Source: Chloracidobacterium sp. N (lineage in GTDB: Bacteria; Acidobacteriota; Blastocatellia; Chloracidobacteriales; Chloracidobacteriaceae). From it: 64,000 nt of DNA. The stretch is taken from the NCBI RefSeq assembly GCF_018304765.1, contig NZ_CP072642.1, positions 1,409,501 to 1,473,500 of the forward strand. The letters are read 5' to 3'. The notes beneath the pieces are model-generated. The model saw only the letters and a list, made by a program, of their open reading frames with translations. It did no database searches and was not told the DNA's origin. Position 1 is the first letter of the stretch, and every line of letters begins with the position of its first letter. Shown here piece after piece: positions 27,340 to 35,382 of the stretch. Both the position numbers and the translations under genes were made by a program.

Positions 27340-28035
27340 TAACGAATTTTCCAGCCGGGCTTCCTGATGCCAGAGCAGGGCTTGGCGGTAGTCAGCGGGC
27401 GTGTTGAGGTTATAGAGCAACCGGTCGGCATTGGGCAGGTCGGCGTAGTCCGGGAAGGGGAGTGGCGCGGCGGGGATGGTCTGGAGGAAATCCCGGACGC
27501 GCCGGCCGCCCTGGCGCAGGAAAGCGGACAGGGCCGGCAGAATGGCAACGTTATAGGCGGCGCAGACGCCGGTTGGTTTTCCGTCGGCCGTGAGGGGGAT
27601 GACCGCCGGGGCCGTGCGGTGGGTGCTGGCGAGCCGTGCCAGGAAGGTCGTTGTCAGGAACGGCATATCACACGGGATGACGAGACAGCGCGGGCGTCCG
27701 AGCTGGCGGGTATGTTCGACGGCGCAGGCCACCCCGCCGAGCGGGCCGCCATTAGGGATGGGGTCAACCAGGACGTTCCCGTTGAAACAATAGTCTGATA
27801 ACGTTATCTGAACAGCATCAGAGGCGGCCGAGAAACCAACCGGCGAACACACGACATACACACAACGGGAAGCCACCCGCAGACGATCAACCAAAACCAG
27901 CAGCAGTGGGACATCGGGGAAAGGCAGCAAAGCCTTTGGCCACTCCATACGCCGACTCTGCCCGCCTGCAAGGATGTACACCGGACAATCGTCCAGTCCC
28001 TGGCAACCGGCATCATGACCAGTGTTGGTGTGCAT
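27277..28035 (-). CDS. mobA: Molybdenum cofactor guanylyltransferase MobA
   Basis: 252 residues. The nucleotide-binding signature is 'YILAGGQSRRMEWPKALLPF', in which the usual MGxDK is MEWPK: two positions differ but the Lys is retained. 'GGPLGGVACAVEH' and 'VIPCDMPFLTT' (Asp ligating the metal-GTP) and the C-terminal 'LYNLNTPADYRQAL' are all typical. The enzyme attaches GMP to molybdopterin to give the MGD cofactor. It converges on the LOG gene with a 63-base overlap of coding sequence, and its own coding sequence contains the palindromic copy of the TCTGATAACG motif. No other molybdenum cofactor genes are visible in the window. Confidence 0.87.
   Translation of the reverse strand: MHTNTGHDAGCQGLDDCPVYILAGGQSRRMEWPKALLPFPDVPLLLVLVDRLRVASRCVYVVCSPVGFSAASDAVQITLSDYCFNGNVLVDPIPNGGPLGGVACAVEHTRQLGRPRCLVIPCDMPFLTTTFLARLASTHRTAPAVIPLTADGKPTGVCAAYNVAILPALSAFLRQGGRRVRDFLQTIPAAPLPFPDYADLPNADRLLYNLNTPADYRQALLWHQEARLENSLSDESSSQPRQQFPKIRLDHQ
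27335..27344 (+). repeat. TCTGATAACG motif, copy d
   Basis: Exact 10-mer on the + strand, preceded by TTCG as in copy c. The TGA stop of the LOG gene is inside it. It also lies within the 3' part of mobA. Confidence 0.85.
27794..27811. repeat. TCTGATAACG motif, copy e, in near-palindromic form
   Basis: TCTGATAACGTTATCTGA: a rightward exact motif merged with a leftward copy (9 of 10 bases) that shares the CG. The central 12 bases GATAACGTTATC are a perfect palindrome. It lies inside mobA coding sequence. Confidence 0.75.
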
Positions 28036-28105
28036 TCTGGTTTATGCTGAATCTAACGCTGTGATGCCTGTAGCGACCGGGGCCGCTACGGGGCCTGCGT
28101 TTGCG

Positions 28106-28131
28106 CCCGTGCTTTACCCCCGTGCTTTACC
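28106..28131. repeat. Tandem duplication, 13 bp x 2
   Basis: Two perfect copies of CCCGTGCTTTACC, in the spacer between mobA and the small protein gene, ending at that gene's stop codon. Confidence 0.85.
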
Positions 28132-28412
28132 TAAGTCCCGATGTGGTGTGGCGTGTGGGTGAAGGTTTCAATCATGTAGTCGTGGATGTAGTTGAACAGC
28201 AGGTTCTGAAACCGCCATCCATAGCGTGGGTCCTGGAGATCACGGTGTGGAATGACAAAGGCGTAGGGCTCCAGAATATCCGCCACCTTGAGCGAGATGC
28301 TGACCTGAACGCCACCGGGATGCTCTACGGCCCCGAATTCCAGCAGCGGATGTTCATAACGGCGCAGCTCGGCCTGGATTTTTTCGAGACTGGAGAGATC
28401 GGGCGCAGGCAT
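28131..28412 (-). CDS. Small protein of unknown function, last gene of the ppgK-fabG operon
   Basis: 93 residues from the ATG at 28412, chosen because AGGAG lies ~9 bases upstream; the longer frame starting at 28466 would overlap fabG. No signal or membrane helix. It begins with a helical stretch ('DLSSLEKIQAELRRYEHPLLEFGAVEHPGG') and continues with beta-like 'VQVSISLKVADILEPYAFVIPHRDLQDPRYGWRFQNLLFNYIHDYM'. The composition looks like a folded protein, rich in Tyr, Phe and His near the end. I do not recognise a family. It follows fabG by 26 bases. Confidence 0.6.
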   Translation of the reverse strand: MPAPDLSSLEKIQAELRRYEHPLLEFGAVEHPGGVQVSISLKVADILEPYAFVIPHRDLQDPRYGWRFQNLLFNYIHDYMIETFTHTPHHIGT

Positions 28413-28438
28413 CAGCACTTTCTCCTGTCCTGACAGCT

Positions 28439-29197
28439 TCACATGACGAGACCACCGTCGGCACAAAGAACCTGTCCGGTGATGTAGCGGGCATCTTCCG
28501 AAAGCAGAAAGGCGGCGATGCGGGCAATTTCCGTTGCCGTCCCAAACCGTCCAAGGGGGATGGTTTCAAGCAGTTTGGCGCGATACTCAGCCGACAGCCC
28601 TTCCGTCATCTCCGTTTCAATAAGACCCGGCGCAAGAGCATTGACCGTAATGCCCCGGCTGGCGACTTCCTTGGCCAATGCCTTGGTAAAACCGATCATT
28701 CCGGCCTTGGCAGCGGAGTAGTTCGTCTGGCCGGCCATACCGATCACGCCACTGATGGAGCTGATGTTCAGGATGGAACCGCCCTGCTTTTGTTTGAGCA
28801 GGAGCGCAACCACCGCTTTGGACAGGTTGAAGACACTTTTGAGATTGGTGTCGAGAACGGCATCCCAGTCGTCTTCCTTCATCATGATGAGCAGCTTGTC
28901 GCGGGTCATGCCGGCATTGTTGACCAACCCGTGGAGAGCGCCAAAGCGTTCCCGTACCTGTCTGACAACGGCTTGGGCGGCTTCAAAGTCAGCGGCATCC
29001 GCCTGGTAGGCCTGGGCTTCGACACCCAAGGCCTGAAGTTCCTGCTCGACGGCCCGGGCGGCTTCCACCCGACTGTGGTAGGTGAAAGCAATGTTGGCAC
29101 TGCGGGCAGCCAGTTCGAGGGCGATGGCGCGGCCAATGCCCCGTGAGCCGCCGGTGATGAGGATGGTCTTACCGCGAAAATTCATGGCGTCGTTCAT
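28439..29197 (-). CDS. fabG: 3-oxoacyl-[ACP] reductase FabG (SDR family)
   Basis: 252 residues. The cofactor motif 'ILITGGSRGIGRAIA' (TGxxxGxG), 'NNAGMTRD', the catalytic Ser in 'NISSISGVIG' and 'YSAAKAGMIGFTKALAKEVASRGITVNALAPGLIETEMT' (YxxxK) identify a classical short-chain dehydrogenase of the FabG type, and 'YITGQVLCADGGLVM' ends it. It reduces 3-oxoacyl-ACP with NADPH in fatty acid synthesis, or a PHA/other acyl variant. The ATG overlaps the stop of the CPBP gene as ATGA. A second ATG five codons later (MNFRGK) is possible. It is not beside other fab genes but follows the acyltransferase plsC within the same operon. Confidence 0.92.
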   Translation of the reverse strand: MNDAMNFRGKTILITGGSRGIGRAIALELAARSANIAFTYHSRVEAARAVEQELQALGVEAQAYQADAADFEAAQAVVRQVRERFGALHGLVNNAGMTRDKLLIMMKEDDWDAVLDTNLKSVFNLSKAVVALLLKQKQGGSILNISSISGVIGMAGQTNYSAAKAGMIGFTKALAKEVASRGITVNALAPGLIETEMTEGLSAEYRAKLLETIPLGRFGTATEIARIAAFLLSEDARYITGQVLCADGGLVM

Positions 29198-30024
29198 GGC
29201 GTTGTGGGAGGGGAAGTTTCAAGGAGTTCCCAGAAAAACACAATGGCAATGGCCTGAATGCCATTGAAGGCGTAGTGGAGCATGACCGAAGGCAGGATGG
29301 AACCGGTTGCGGCCCGCAGGACGGTCAGGGTGAGGCTGAGCAGCGCCAGCATGGCCAGCCCGGCCCAGCCGCCCCAGTACTGCGGAATGTGCACGGCCAG
29401 AAACAGCAGGGAGACCAGAACCACCGTAGGACGAACCCCCAGACGGCGCTGCAACCCGCCGAAGATGATCCCACGATAGACAACCTCCTCGGCCAGTGGC
29501 GCGGACAACGCGGCCACACAGGCAATAGCCACCCGAATCGCCGGCCCCTGGGCAAGAATGCGGTCGAGGTCAGTTTTGGCGTTGGGAAGGTAGCGTTCCA
29601 GCCAGGCGCCGACGGCCAGAAACAGCGGCGCTGCAAATCCACAGGCCAGCAGGAACGCCCCCCGCCGGGACCAGAGCGGGCGGTACCAGTCCAGCCCCAG
29701 TGCCAGGCGAACTCCGTGGGGCGATGTCCGGCGGATAAGTTGCCAGCACCACAGAAGCGTTATGCCATGGGCAACAAACGTGGACAGCACCAGGGTCAGG
29801 GTCAGCGAGCGCGAAGCCGTCAGGTCAGCTTGCGTCGGAAGGGTGGCCCGCTGCAGGTAAAACCAGGTTGTCCAGCCAAGCTGCGCTCCGATGGAAGCCA
29901 GCAGGATGGCGCTCATGCTTAGCAGCCACGTCACCAGAGCCGCGCTGGCATTCCAGCCTGTTACCGGAAGGTGTGGCGCCGGGTTGGCCGGAGGCATGGC
30001 ACCCTGCTCAGTCAGAGAGGTCAT
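29194..30024 (-). CDS. CPBP family intramembrane metalloprotease (CAAX protease-like)
   Basis: 276 residues from the ATG at 30024; the open frame extends further but those codons lie inside plsC. There are about seven or eight hydrophobic segments. The ABI/CPBP motifs are present: 'PLAEEVVYRGIIFGGL' (EExxxR, motif 1), 'LLFLAVHIPQYW' (motif 2, His) and 'LHYAFNGIQAI' (motif 3, HxxxN). These glutamate-type membrane proteases cleave prenylated or other small membrane substrates; the substrate is unknown. It overlaps plsC by 17 bases and fabG by four, so it is firmly within the operon. Confidence 0.87.
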   Translation of the reverse strand: MTSLTEQGAMPPANPAPHLPVTGWNASAALVTWLLSMSAILLASIGAQLGWTTWFYLQRATLPTQADLTASRSLTLTLVLSTFVAHGITLLWCWQLIRRTSPHGVRLALGLDWYRPLWSRRGAFLLACGFAAPLFLAVGAWLERYLPNAKTDLDRILAQGPAIRVAIACVAALSAPLAEEVVYRGIIFGGLQRRLGVRPTVVLVSLLFLAVHIPQYWGGWAGLAMLALLSLTLTVLRAATGSILPSVMLHYAFNGIQAIAIVFFWELLETSPPTTP

Positions 30025-30790
30025 GGGCGGGGTAACGCTTTCCCGAAGGCGGCAGGGATGGTTGGGGCTGGGACTGGGCCAGGGCCGCCAGCCGTTCATT
30101 CATCGTGGAGGCCACCTGGGTCATGGCCTCTTCAATGGAAAGGTCGGTGACATCCAGCGGTGCGTGGATGGTGAGATGAACCGGGCAGGGGGTCAGCCAC
30201 ATGGAATGCGCCGGCAAAAATGTGGCGGTGCCATGAATGGTGACCGGCACAATCGGTACACCGGCTTCACGAGCCAGGCGGAAACCTCCTGATTTGAACG
30301 CTTTGACCCGGGCGGGCTGGACGTTCCGCGTACCTTCGGGAAAGATGACCACCGGAATCCGGGCGTGCAGCACCTTCCGCGCTGCCGCGATCATGTCCGG
30401 GGTGGCATTCCGGTTGCCCCGGTCAACCGGAATATGTCCGGCACGCCAGAGAAACCAGCCCAAAAAGGGAATACGGAACAGTTCCTTTTTGGCCAGAATC
30501 CGAAACTGAAACGGCAGGAAGGCAAACAGCACCGGAATGTCGAGCAGGCTCTGGTGATTGGCCAGAACTACTGCCGGGGTGTGCCGGGGCAGTTGCGCGA
30601 TACCGTCAATGGAGACCCGCATGCCAACCGTGAAGGCAATCATCCGGCACCAGGTACGCGCGCACCAGTGTTGATACTCTCCCGTTCTGTCAAAAAGTGA
30701 CAACAGGAGCGCCAGAGACCCCATGGCCACGGTGTAGAGGACAATCAGCAGAAGCGCGACAATCGAGTGGAGGATACGGATGGTCTTCAT
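30008..30790 (-). CDS. plsC: 1-acyl-sn-glycerol-3-phosphate acyltransferase PlsC
   Basis: 260 residues from the ATG at 30790, whose start overlaps the upstream kinase stop as ATGA; an ATG three codons earlier is also possible. The N-terminal hydrophobic segment ('HSIVALLLIVLYTVAMGSLALLLSL') anchors it in the membrane. Acyltransferase motifs follow: 'NHQSLLDIP' (HX4D), 'GWFLWRAGHIPVDRG', 'VVIFPEGTRN' and 'GVPIVPVTIHG'. It makes phosphatidic acid from lysophosphatidic acid and acyl-ACP or acyl-CoA. The placement next to sugar kinases and fabG joins carbon input to lipid synthesis, but that reading is an inference. Confidence 0.92.
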   Translation of the reverse strand: MKTIRILHSIVALLLIVLYTVAMGSLALLLSLFDRTGEYQHWCARTWCRMIAFTVGMRVSIDGIAQLPRHTPAVVLANHQSLLDIPVLFAFLPFQFRILAKKELFRIPFLGWFLWRAGHIPVDRGNRNATPDMIAAARKVLHARIPVVIFPEGTRNVQPARVKAFKSGGFRLAREAGVPIVPVTIHGTATFLPAHSMWLTPCPVHLTIHAPLDVTDLSIEEAMTQVASTMNERLAALAQSQPQPSLPPSGKRYPAHDLSD

Positions 30791-32298
30791 CGCAGCCATC
30801 GTTGAAGGAATGAACTTTCAGCCATGGTCAGGTATGTGGCGCGGTGACGCTCCAGCCGTTCCCGGTAGCGGGCCTGGGTGGCAGCGTCCGGCTGAAACCA
30901 TGTTCCGGCAGGCAGCGGGCAGTGGTCACTCGTCAACAGCCCCAGGCGGAGGCTGACCCACAGGGCCACGCCACGGGCTGAAGCTTCCGTCTGGATGACA
31001 CAGATGGGCCGCCCCAGCGCCTGGCACAGCATCGTAGCAAAAACGGGTGAAGACGAAACACCACCGGAGACGATGATTTCCGTGGAATCCGGGAGGAGTC
31101 CGGCGGTTTCCAGTTCCCGGGCCATCCAGGCCAGGCGGAGGGCAATGACTTCGAGCAGTGCCTGCCAGATGGCGACGGGCGTGGTGGAGAGGCGGAGTCC
31201 GGCAATCATTCCAGTGGCCTGCGGATGCCAGCCCGGACTGCGTTCGCCGGCCAGGAAGGGCAGGACGGTCAATCCGGTATCTTCCGCCATGGTCTGCCGC
31301 AGGGTGGCTTCGAGGATCGGCGCGGCCGGCAGGCGCAGGGTACGCCGCCCCCAGGCGAGCAGATTGCCGGCGTTGCTCAGCGCGCCCCCCACGAGGGCAT
31401 GCCCGTGGTCAAGGTGATAGACCCAGAGTCCCGGCGGCGGTTCTTCCGGCTCACGTTCCCGGGGAAGGGTCACGCGCAGGGCGGCCGTGGTTCCGATGTT
31501 AATGGCGGCCCGGTTGTCGGAAAAACACAGGCTGCCCAGGTTGCTGCAGGCGCCATCGCCAAGCGCGGGGAAGAAACGGGCACTGTGCAGTTGTGGCCAG
31601 CGTCTTTTGAAGGACGGAATGAGTACCGTGCCGGGAAGTGACCAGCCATCGCTGGCCACCGGCGGCAGGTGGCAGCGTTCAAGTCCAAGATAGCCAAGGA
31701 TTTCTTCATCCCAATCCGCTTCGCGGCGGGCATAGAGACCGGTCGCCGAGGCAAGGGAAACGGTGGTGCAGGTCTGGCCAAAGAGCCGCCACCAGGCATA
31801 GTCGGCAAAGGACATCCACTGCCACTCCTGGAGCGTCAGGTGACGCCGCAGCCAGGCGAGTTTGAGCAACCAGTAACTGCTGTGGAGGGGGCACCCCGTC
31901 CGGGCGTAGAGCTGGTGGCGGGTGAAATGCTCAACCAGATTCTCTCTTTCGGCTTCGGAACGTGTGTCACCCCAAGCAAAAACCGGTGTCGTCGGCGCGC
32001 CGACATCCGGCCAGTCAGCCCTCGCCACCACCCGCCGGACGCCCATGAGGCTGTGCATCATGGTGGAGATACCGACGCCCCGGATGACGTAGCCCTGGCG
32101 GTCAGCCAGATGAAGTGACCGGCTGATGACCCTGGTGAAGGCGGCAAAGAGCGCCGCGGCCTCATAGGTCATGGTGCCATCCGGCGCGGTGGTGGCCGCG
32201 ACCGGCCGCCGGGCAAGGGTTTCCGGCCGTAACCGGCCGTCAGGCGTAAACACGGCTGCACGGAAGGAGGATGAGCCCAGATCAACGGCCAGAATCAT
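30787..32298 (-). CDS. FGGY family carbohydrate kinase (gluconokinase-like)
   Basis: 503 residues. The N-terminal actin-like phosphate-binding loop is 'ILAVDLGSSSFRAAVF'; 'WGDTRSE', 'GCPLHSSYWLLKLAW', 'LGDGACSNLGSLC', 'INIGTTAALRV', 'PFLAGERSPGWHPQATG' and 'IIVSGGVSSSPVFATMLCQALGRP' complete the family. The 'GDGACSNLGS' and 'GERSPGW' phrases resemble FGGY gluconate kinases more than xylulokinases, but substrate assignment is not secure. It starts 12 bases after glk and overlaps plsC. Three sugar kinases in a row suggest a hexose/gluconate entry operon. Confidence 0.85.
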   Translation of the reverse strand: MILAVDLGSSSFRAAVFTPDGRLRPETLARRPVAATTAPDGTMTYEAAALFAAFTRVISRSLHLADRQGYVIRGVGISTMMHSLMGVRRVVARADWPDVGAPTTPVFAWGDTRSEAERENLVEHFTRHQLYARTGCPLHSSYWLLKLAWLRRHLTLQEWQWMSFADYAWWRLFGQTCTTVSLASATGLYARREADWDEEILGYLGLERCHLPPVASDGWSLPGTVLIPSFKRRWPQLHSARFFPALGDGACSNLGSLCFSDNRAAINIGTTAALRVTLPREREPEEPPPGLWVYHLDHGHALVGGALSNAGNLLAWGRRTLRLPAAPILEATLRQTMAEDTGLTVLPFLAGERSPGWHPQATGMIAGLRLSTTPVAIWQALLEVIALRLAWMARELETAGLLPDSTEIIVSGGVSSSPVFATMLCQALGRPICVIQTEASARGVALWVSLRLGLLTSDHCPLPAGTWFQPDAATQARYRERLERHRATYLTMAESSFLQRWLR

Positions 32299-32310
32299 GG
32301 GGCTCCCGGC

Positions 32311-33300
32311 TCAGGAAAGGTGGGCGTGATATTTGGCATAGCGGGCCGCTCCGAGCAGTGCCGTCCGCTCATTGAGGATGACGGCGACCGGAACCTGCTC
32401 CAGAAAGCTCCGAAAGCGCCCCTTGGCAACAAAGGCATTCAGAAAACCACCCTTGGTCATCCACGTGAGAATTTTGGGTGCAATGCCGCCGCCGATAAAC
32501 AGCCCCTCGGTGGCCAGCGCCTTCAGGGCCAGATTGCCGGCTTCAGCGCCATAAAGGGCCACGAAACGTTCCATCACCGCCACGGCAATCGGAAGACCTG
32601 CATCGGCAAACTTCGAGATTGCCGCGCCGTAGCCATCGGTGGCGGCCAAAGCTTCCAGCGCAGCGGAACCGGCAGCGCGCCCCGTGTCGCGGAAAAAATG
32701 GTACAGGTGCGCAAAGCCAAAGGTCCCGGACACCAGCCGCTCCCAGCTTACGTGATCGTAGGTCTGCCAGAGGTAGGCAAGCAGGTCCAGCCCGGTCGGG
32801 TCACTGGGGGAAAAACTGGCGTGGCCGCCTTCGGAGGGAACGGCAATGTGACGGGTGCCGTCCCAGAACAGAATGCACTCGCCGAGGCCCGTCCCGGCCG
32901 AGATCAGGGCCGCATTGCCCAGGCGGGGTGTGCCAGCCTGGAGTTGGTGAAAATCCGACGGCGACAGCAGGGCAATCCCGTTGCCGTTGGCTTCAAGGTC
33001 GTTGATGACAAAGGCCGGGCAGTCAAGAAACTGACGCAGTTCATCGGCACGGATGCTCCAGGACAGGTTAGTGATCCGGCACACGCCATCGAGGACGGGG
33101 CCGGCCGCACCAATGCAGGCGGCCTGGCAGCGCAGCGCCCGCCCGCCAAAAAATGACCGCAGCATGGCCGGCAGGTCGCTGAAATCGGCGCTGGCGAAGG
33201 TCCGGGTTTCGAGCATGGCAAGGGTGGCAGCGTCAAACAGCCCCAGATGGGTTTTCGTGCCGCCCACATCTCCGGCCAGGAGGTAACGGGTCGTGGTCAT
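32311..33300 (-). CDS. glk: Glucokinase (ATP-dependent, Glk family)
   Basis: 329 residues. 'LLAGDVGGTKTHLGLFD' is the phosphate-binding loop, 'NLSWSIRADELRQFL' and 'FVINDLEANGNGI' contain the conserved Asn-Asp of the glucose site, and 'LISAGTGLGECILFW' and 'EGGHASFSP' match the Glk (PF02685) family, which differs from ROK kinases. It phosphorylates glucose to glucose-6-phosphate with ATP in the cytoplasm. It lies 14 bases after ppgK, so two unrelated glucokinase families are encoded side by side. Confidence 0.9.
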   Translation of the reverse strand: MTTTRYLLAGDVGGTKTHLGLFDAATLAMLETRTFASADFSDLPAMLRSFFGGRALRCQAACIGAAGPVLDGVCRITNLSWSIRADELRQFLDCPAFVINDLEANGNGIALLSPSDFHQLQAGTPRLGNAALISAGTGLGECILFWDGTRHIAVPSEGGHASFSPSDPTGLDLLAYLWQTYDHVSWERLVSGTFGFAHLYHFFRDTGRAAGSAALEALAATDGYGAAISKFADAGLPIAVAVMERFVALYGAEAGNLALKALATEGLFIGGGIAPKILTWMTKGGFLNAFVAKGRFRSFLEQVPVAVILNERTALLGAARYAKYHAHLS

Positions 33301-33314
33301 CGTGTATCCAGGGT

Positions 33315-34091
33315 TCAGGAGGGTGATTTGGCTCTGGCATGGGCTGCCGGGACAGTGGCCAGCGCAGCCCCGATGATCCCGGCAAGGTTGGCCATCCGGG
33401 CCGGGAGCACCGGCGCCGGGCAGGTCAGGTACGCTGCAAACTTGTCGAACCTGTTGCTGGCGCCGCCGCCGAGAACAAAGGCATCACACCAGAGCAGACG
33501 GTGCAATTCGGTGAGGTATTCGCTGACATACCCGGCCCATTTTTTCCATGACCAGTTCTGGCGTTCCCGCGCTGCGAGTGAGGCGCGCCGCTCGGCATCC
33601 TTGTCACGGATGATGAGGTGTCCCAGTTCGGTGTTGGGAATGAGCCTGCCTTCGCAAAAGAGGGCGGTGCCGATGCCGGTGCCCAGGGTGACGACGGCCA
33701 CCAGTCCGGCAAGGTCGCGGCCGGCGCCAAAGCGCATTTCGGCCAGGCCGGCGGCGTCGGCGTCATTGAGTAACGTCACCGTGTAGCCGGTGGTGTTCTT
33801 GAACAGGGTGGCAGCGTCACAGCCTATCCAGGACGGGTCAATGTTGCCGGCCGTGTGCGCAATGCCGTGCTTGACCACGGAAGGCAGCCCGATGCCAATG
33901 GCGCCGTCACGCTCACTCCATCCAAAGTGGCGGATGAGCTCAAAAACGGTTTCGGCGATGGCATCCGGTGTGGCCGGCTGTGGCGTGAGCAGACGGAACC
34001 GTTCCTGGGTGAGCGTGCCGGTGCGGAGGTCAACCGGCGCGCCTTTGACGCCGGTGCCGCCAATGTCAATGCCCAGGGCGCGTTTGGCCAT
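33315..34091 (-). CDS. ppgK: Polyphosphate glucokinase PpgK (ROK family)
   Basis: 258 residues. '[22 protein letters not shown]' with '[13 protein letters not shown]' is the polyphosphate-glucokinase N-terminus. '[20 protein letters not shown]', '[25 protein letters not shown]' and the diagnostic '[47 protein letters not shown]' follow in sequence (the motif positions are around residues 165-215). The enzyme phosphorylates glucose using inorganic polyphosphate and sometimes ATP. It is the first gene of the seven-gene - strand operon; the spacer upstream holds a 16-bp tandem repeat. Confidence 0.92.
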   Translation of the reverse strand: MAKRALGIDIGGTGVKGAPVDLRTGTLTQERFRLLTPQPATPDAIAETVFELIRHFGWSERDGAIGIGLPSVVKHGIAHTAGNIDPSWIGCDAATLFKNTTGYTVTLLNDADAAGLAEMRFGAGRDLAGLVAVVTLGTGIGTALFCEGRLIPNTELGHLIIRDKDAERRASLAARERQNWSWKKWAGYVSEYLTELHRLLWCDAFVLGGGASNRFDKFAAYLTCPAPVLPARMANLAGIIGAALATVPAAHARAKSPS

Positions 34092-34156
34092 GGTATGCGG
34101 ACTCCTTTCGGGGTTGGGGAAGTCCGGTGGGAGGCTGAAGGCGGTTCTGGCGGGGC

Positions 34157-34200
34157 GTGCCGAAGACCTTGGGTGCCGGAGACCTTGGGTGCCGGAGACC
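34157..34200. repeat. Tandem repeat, 16 bp x 2.75
   Basis: GTGCCGAAGACCTTGG, then GTGCCGGAGACCTTGG, then a 12-base partial copy, in the spacer between ppgK and crtB. Confidence 0.85.
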
Positions 34201-34204
34201 CTTA

Positions 34205-34232
34205 GAGTCTGATAATCAACCTTATGTCAGAA
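34205..34232. other. Speculative dif-like site
   Basis: GAGTCTGATAA, then TCAACC, then TTATGTCAGAA: two 11-base arms around six bases, with the ATAA-N6-TTATGT core seen in Xer recombination sites. It contains a variant of the recurrent motif (TCTGATAATC) and overlaps the crtB stop. The + strand turns abruptly from G-rich to C-rich here. The match to known dif arms is only partial. Confidence 0.25.
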
Positions 34233-35181
34233 TTCCGCCCAGCCGCGCCCGTACCCACAGCGGCGGGACCGCCCACAGCTTCGCCCCCAGCGACAGATGC
34301 GCCCGCCGGGAAAACACATCGTAGCCATGCCGCTCGATGTCGCGCAGAATTCCCCCATACAAACGACTGCTCAGAAACACGGTAAAGCGACTGTCCGGCG
34401 AAAGCAACCGGATACCACACTCCGCCTCACGGTAGAAATCCCGCGCCCGGCAAATCTCGAATTTGAGCAGCGCCACCACTTCCGGCGTCAGCCGCCCCTG
34501 CAGAATCATCTCCTCCGTACAACCAAACCGACGCAGGTCCTCCAGTGGCAGGTAAATCCGGTTACGCCGGGCATCCTCGCCCACATCCCGCAGGATATTC
34601 GTCAACTGGAAGGCAATGCCAAGCGCCACCGCGTACTGAAGTGCACTCGGATCGCCGTAGCCAAACACCTCACTCGTCATCAGCCCCACCAGCGACGCCA
34701 CCCGGTAGGCATAGGTGTAAAGGTCATCAAACCGCTCGAAGCGCACGGGACCTTCCGTGCGGGCATCCATCAGGCAGCCCTGCATGAGTTCAAGGGGATG
34801 TTCCAGTCTGACCGGAAAGTGTGGAAGGAAGTCATACCAGGCGATGAGCACCGGATGGGCCGGAAAGGGCCGTGCGGCATACAGGTCGCGCAGCGCCTGT
34901 GACCAGGCATCCACCGCCAGGGTGACATCCATCGGGCTGGCATGGCGATTGGTGTCCACGAGGTCGTCAATCTGCCGGCACAGGGCGTAGATGGCATAGA
35001 TGGCCGGGCGCTTGTGCCTGGGAAGCGTCTGGGTGCAGAAGTAAAAGCTCTTGGCGTGGGTGCGCGTCACCTCACGACAGTAGGCGTAGGCGGCAGCGAC
35101 GGCGGCCGGGTCCGGCGTCTGAAGCCTTACCTGCCCGGCAAAGGGGTCAAGTGCCGCAACGCTGCCAACATTGGTTCTCAT
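34222..35181 (-). CDS. crtB: Phytoene synthase CrtB
   Basis: 319 residues. The first Asp-rich substrate-binding motif is 'DDLVD' (Asp72-Asp76) after '[10 protein letters not shown]'. '[16 protein letters not shown]' and the second motif '[19 protein letters not shown]' (~195-212) complete the trans-prenyltransferase active site, and '[14 protein letters not shown]' is the phytoene/squalene synthase N-terminal signature. It condenses two geranylgeranyl diphosphates to phytoene, the entry to carotenoids; a squalene-type activity is less likely given the cruA gene nearby. It is divergent from the chlorophyll synthase gene, with a 201-base spacer that could drive both. Confidence 0.92.
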   Translation of the reverse strand: MRTNVGSVAALDPFAGQVRLQTPDPAAVAAAYAYCREVTRTHAKSFYFCTQTLPRHKRPAIYAIYALCRQIDDLVDTNRHASPMDVTLAVDAWSQALRDLYAARPFPAHPVLIAWYDFLPHFPVRLEHPLELMQGCLMDARTEGPVRFERFDDLYTYAYRVASLVGLMTSEVFGYGDPSALQYAVALGIAFQLTNILRDVGEDARRNRIYLPLEDLRRFGCTEEMILQGRLTPEVVALLKFEICRARDFYREAECGIRLLSPDSRFTVFLSSRLYGGILRDIERHGYDVFSRRAHLSLGAKLWAVPPLWVRARLGGILT

Positions 35182-35382
35182 GCTCGGGTAGCGTGGACGG
35201 AATCTGCATCAGCGCCATTCGGGTTGGGACAACCGCAACACGTCACTGAAAACGTACCCGACTATGGTATAGACTTCATACCAGCGTCAACACCGGCCGG
35301 TATCTGCCAGGGCCCACCTGGCGGCGGACGGTCCGGAGGTGTGGAGCTGACCCGAACACGCCCGCCTTTACCCGAAACCACC

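Noticed and set aside
27794..27811. The palindromic motif copy as a dif site
   Set aside because: The arms meet directly; Xer sites need a 6-8 base central region. It lies inside mobA coding sequence.
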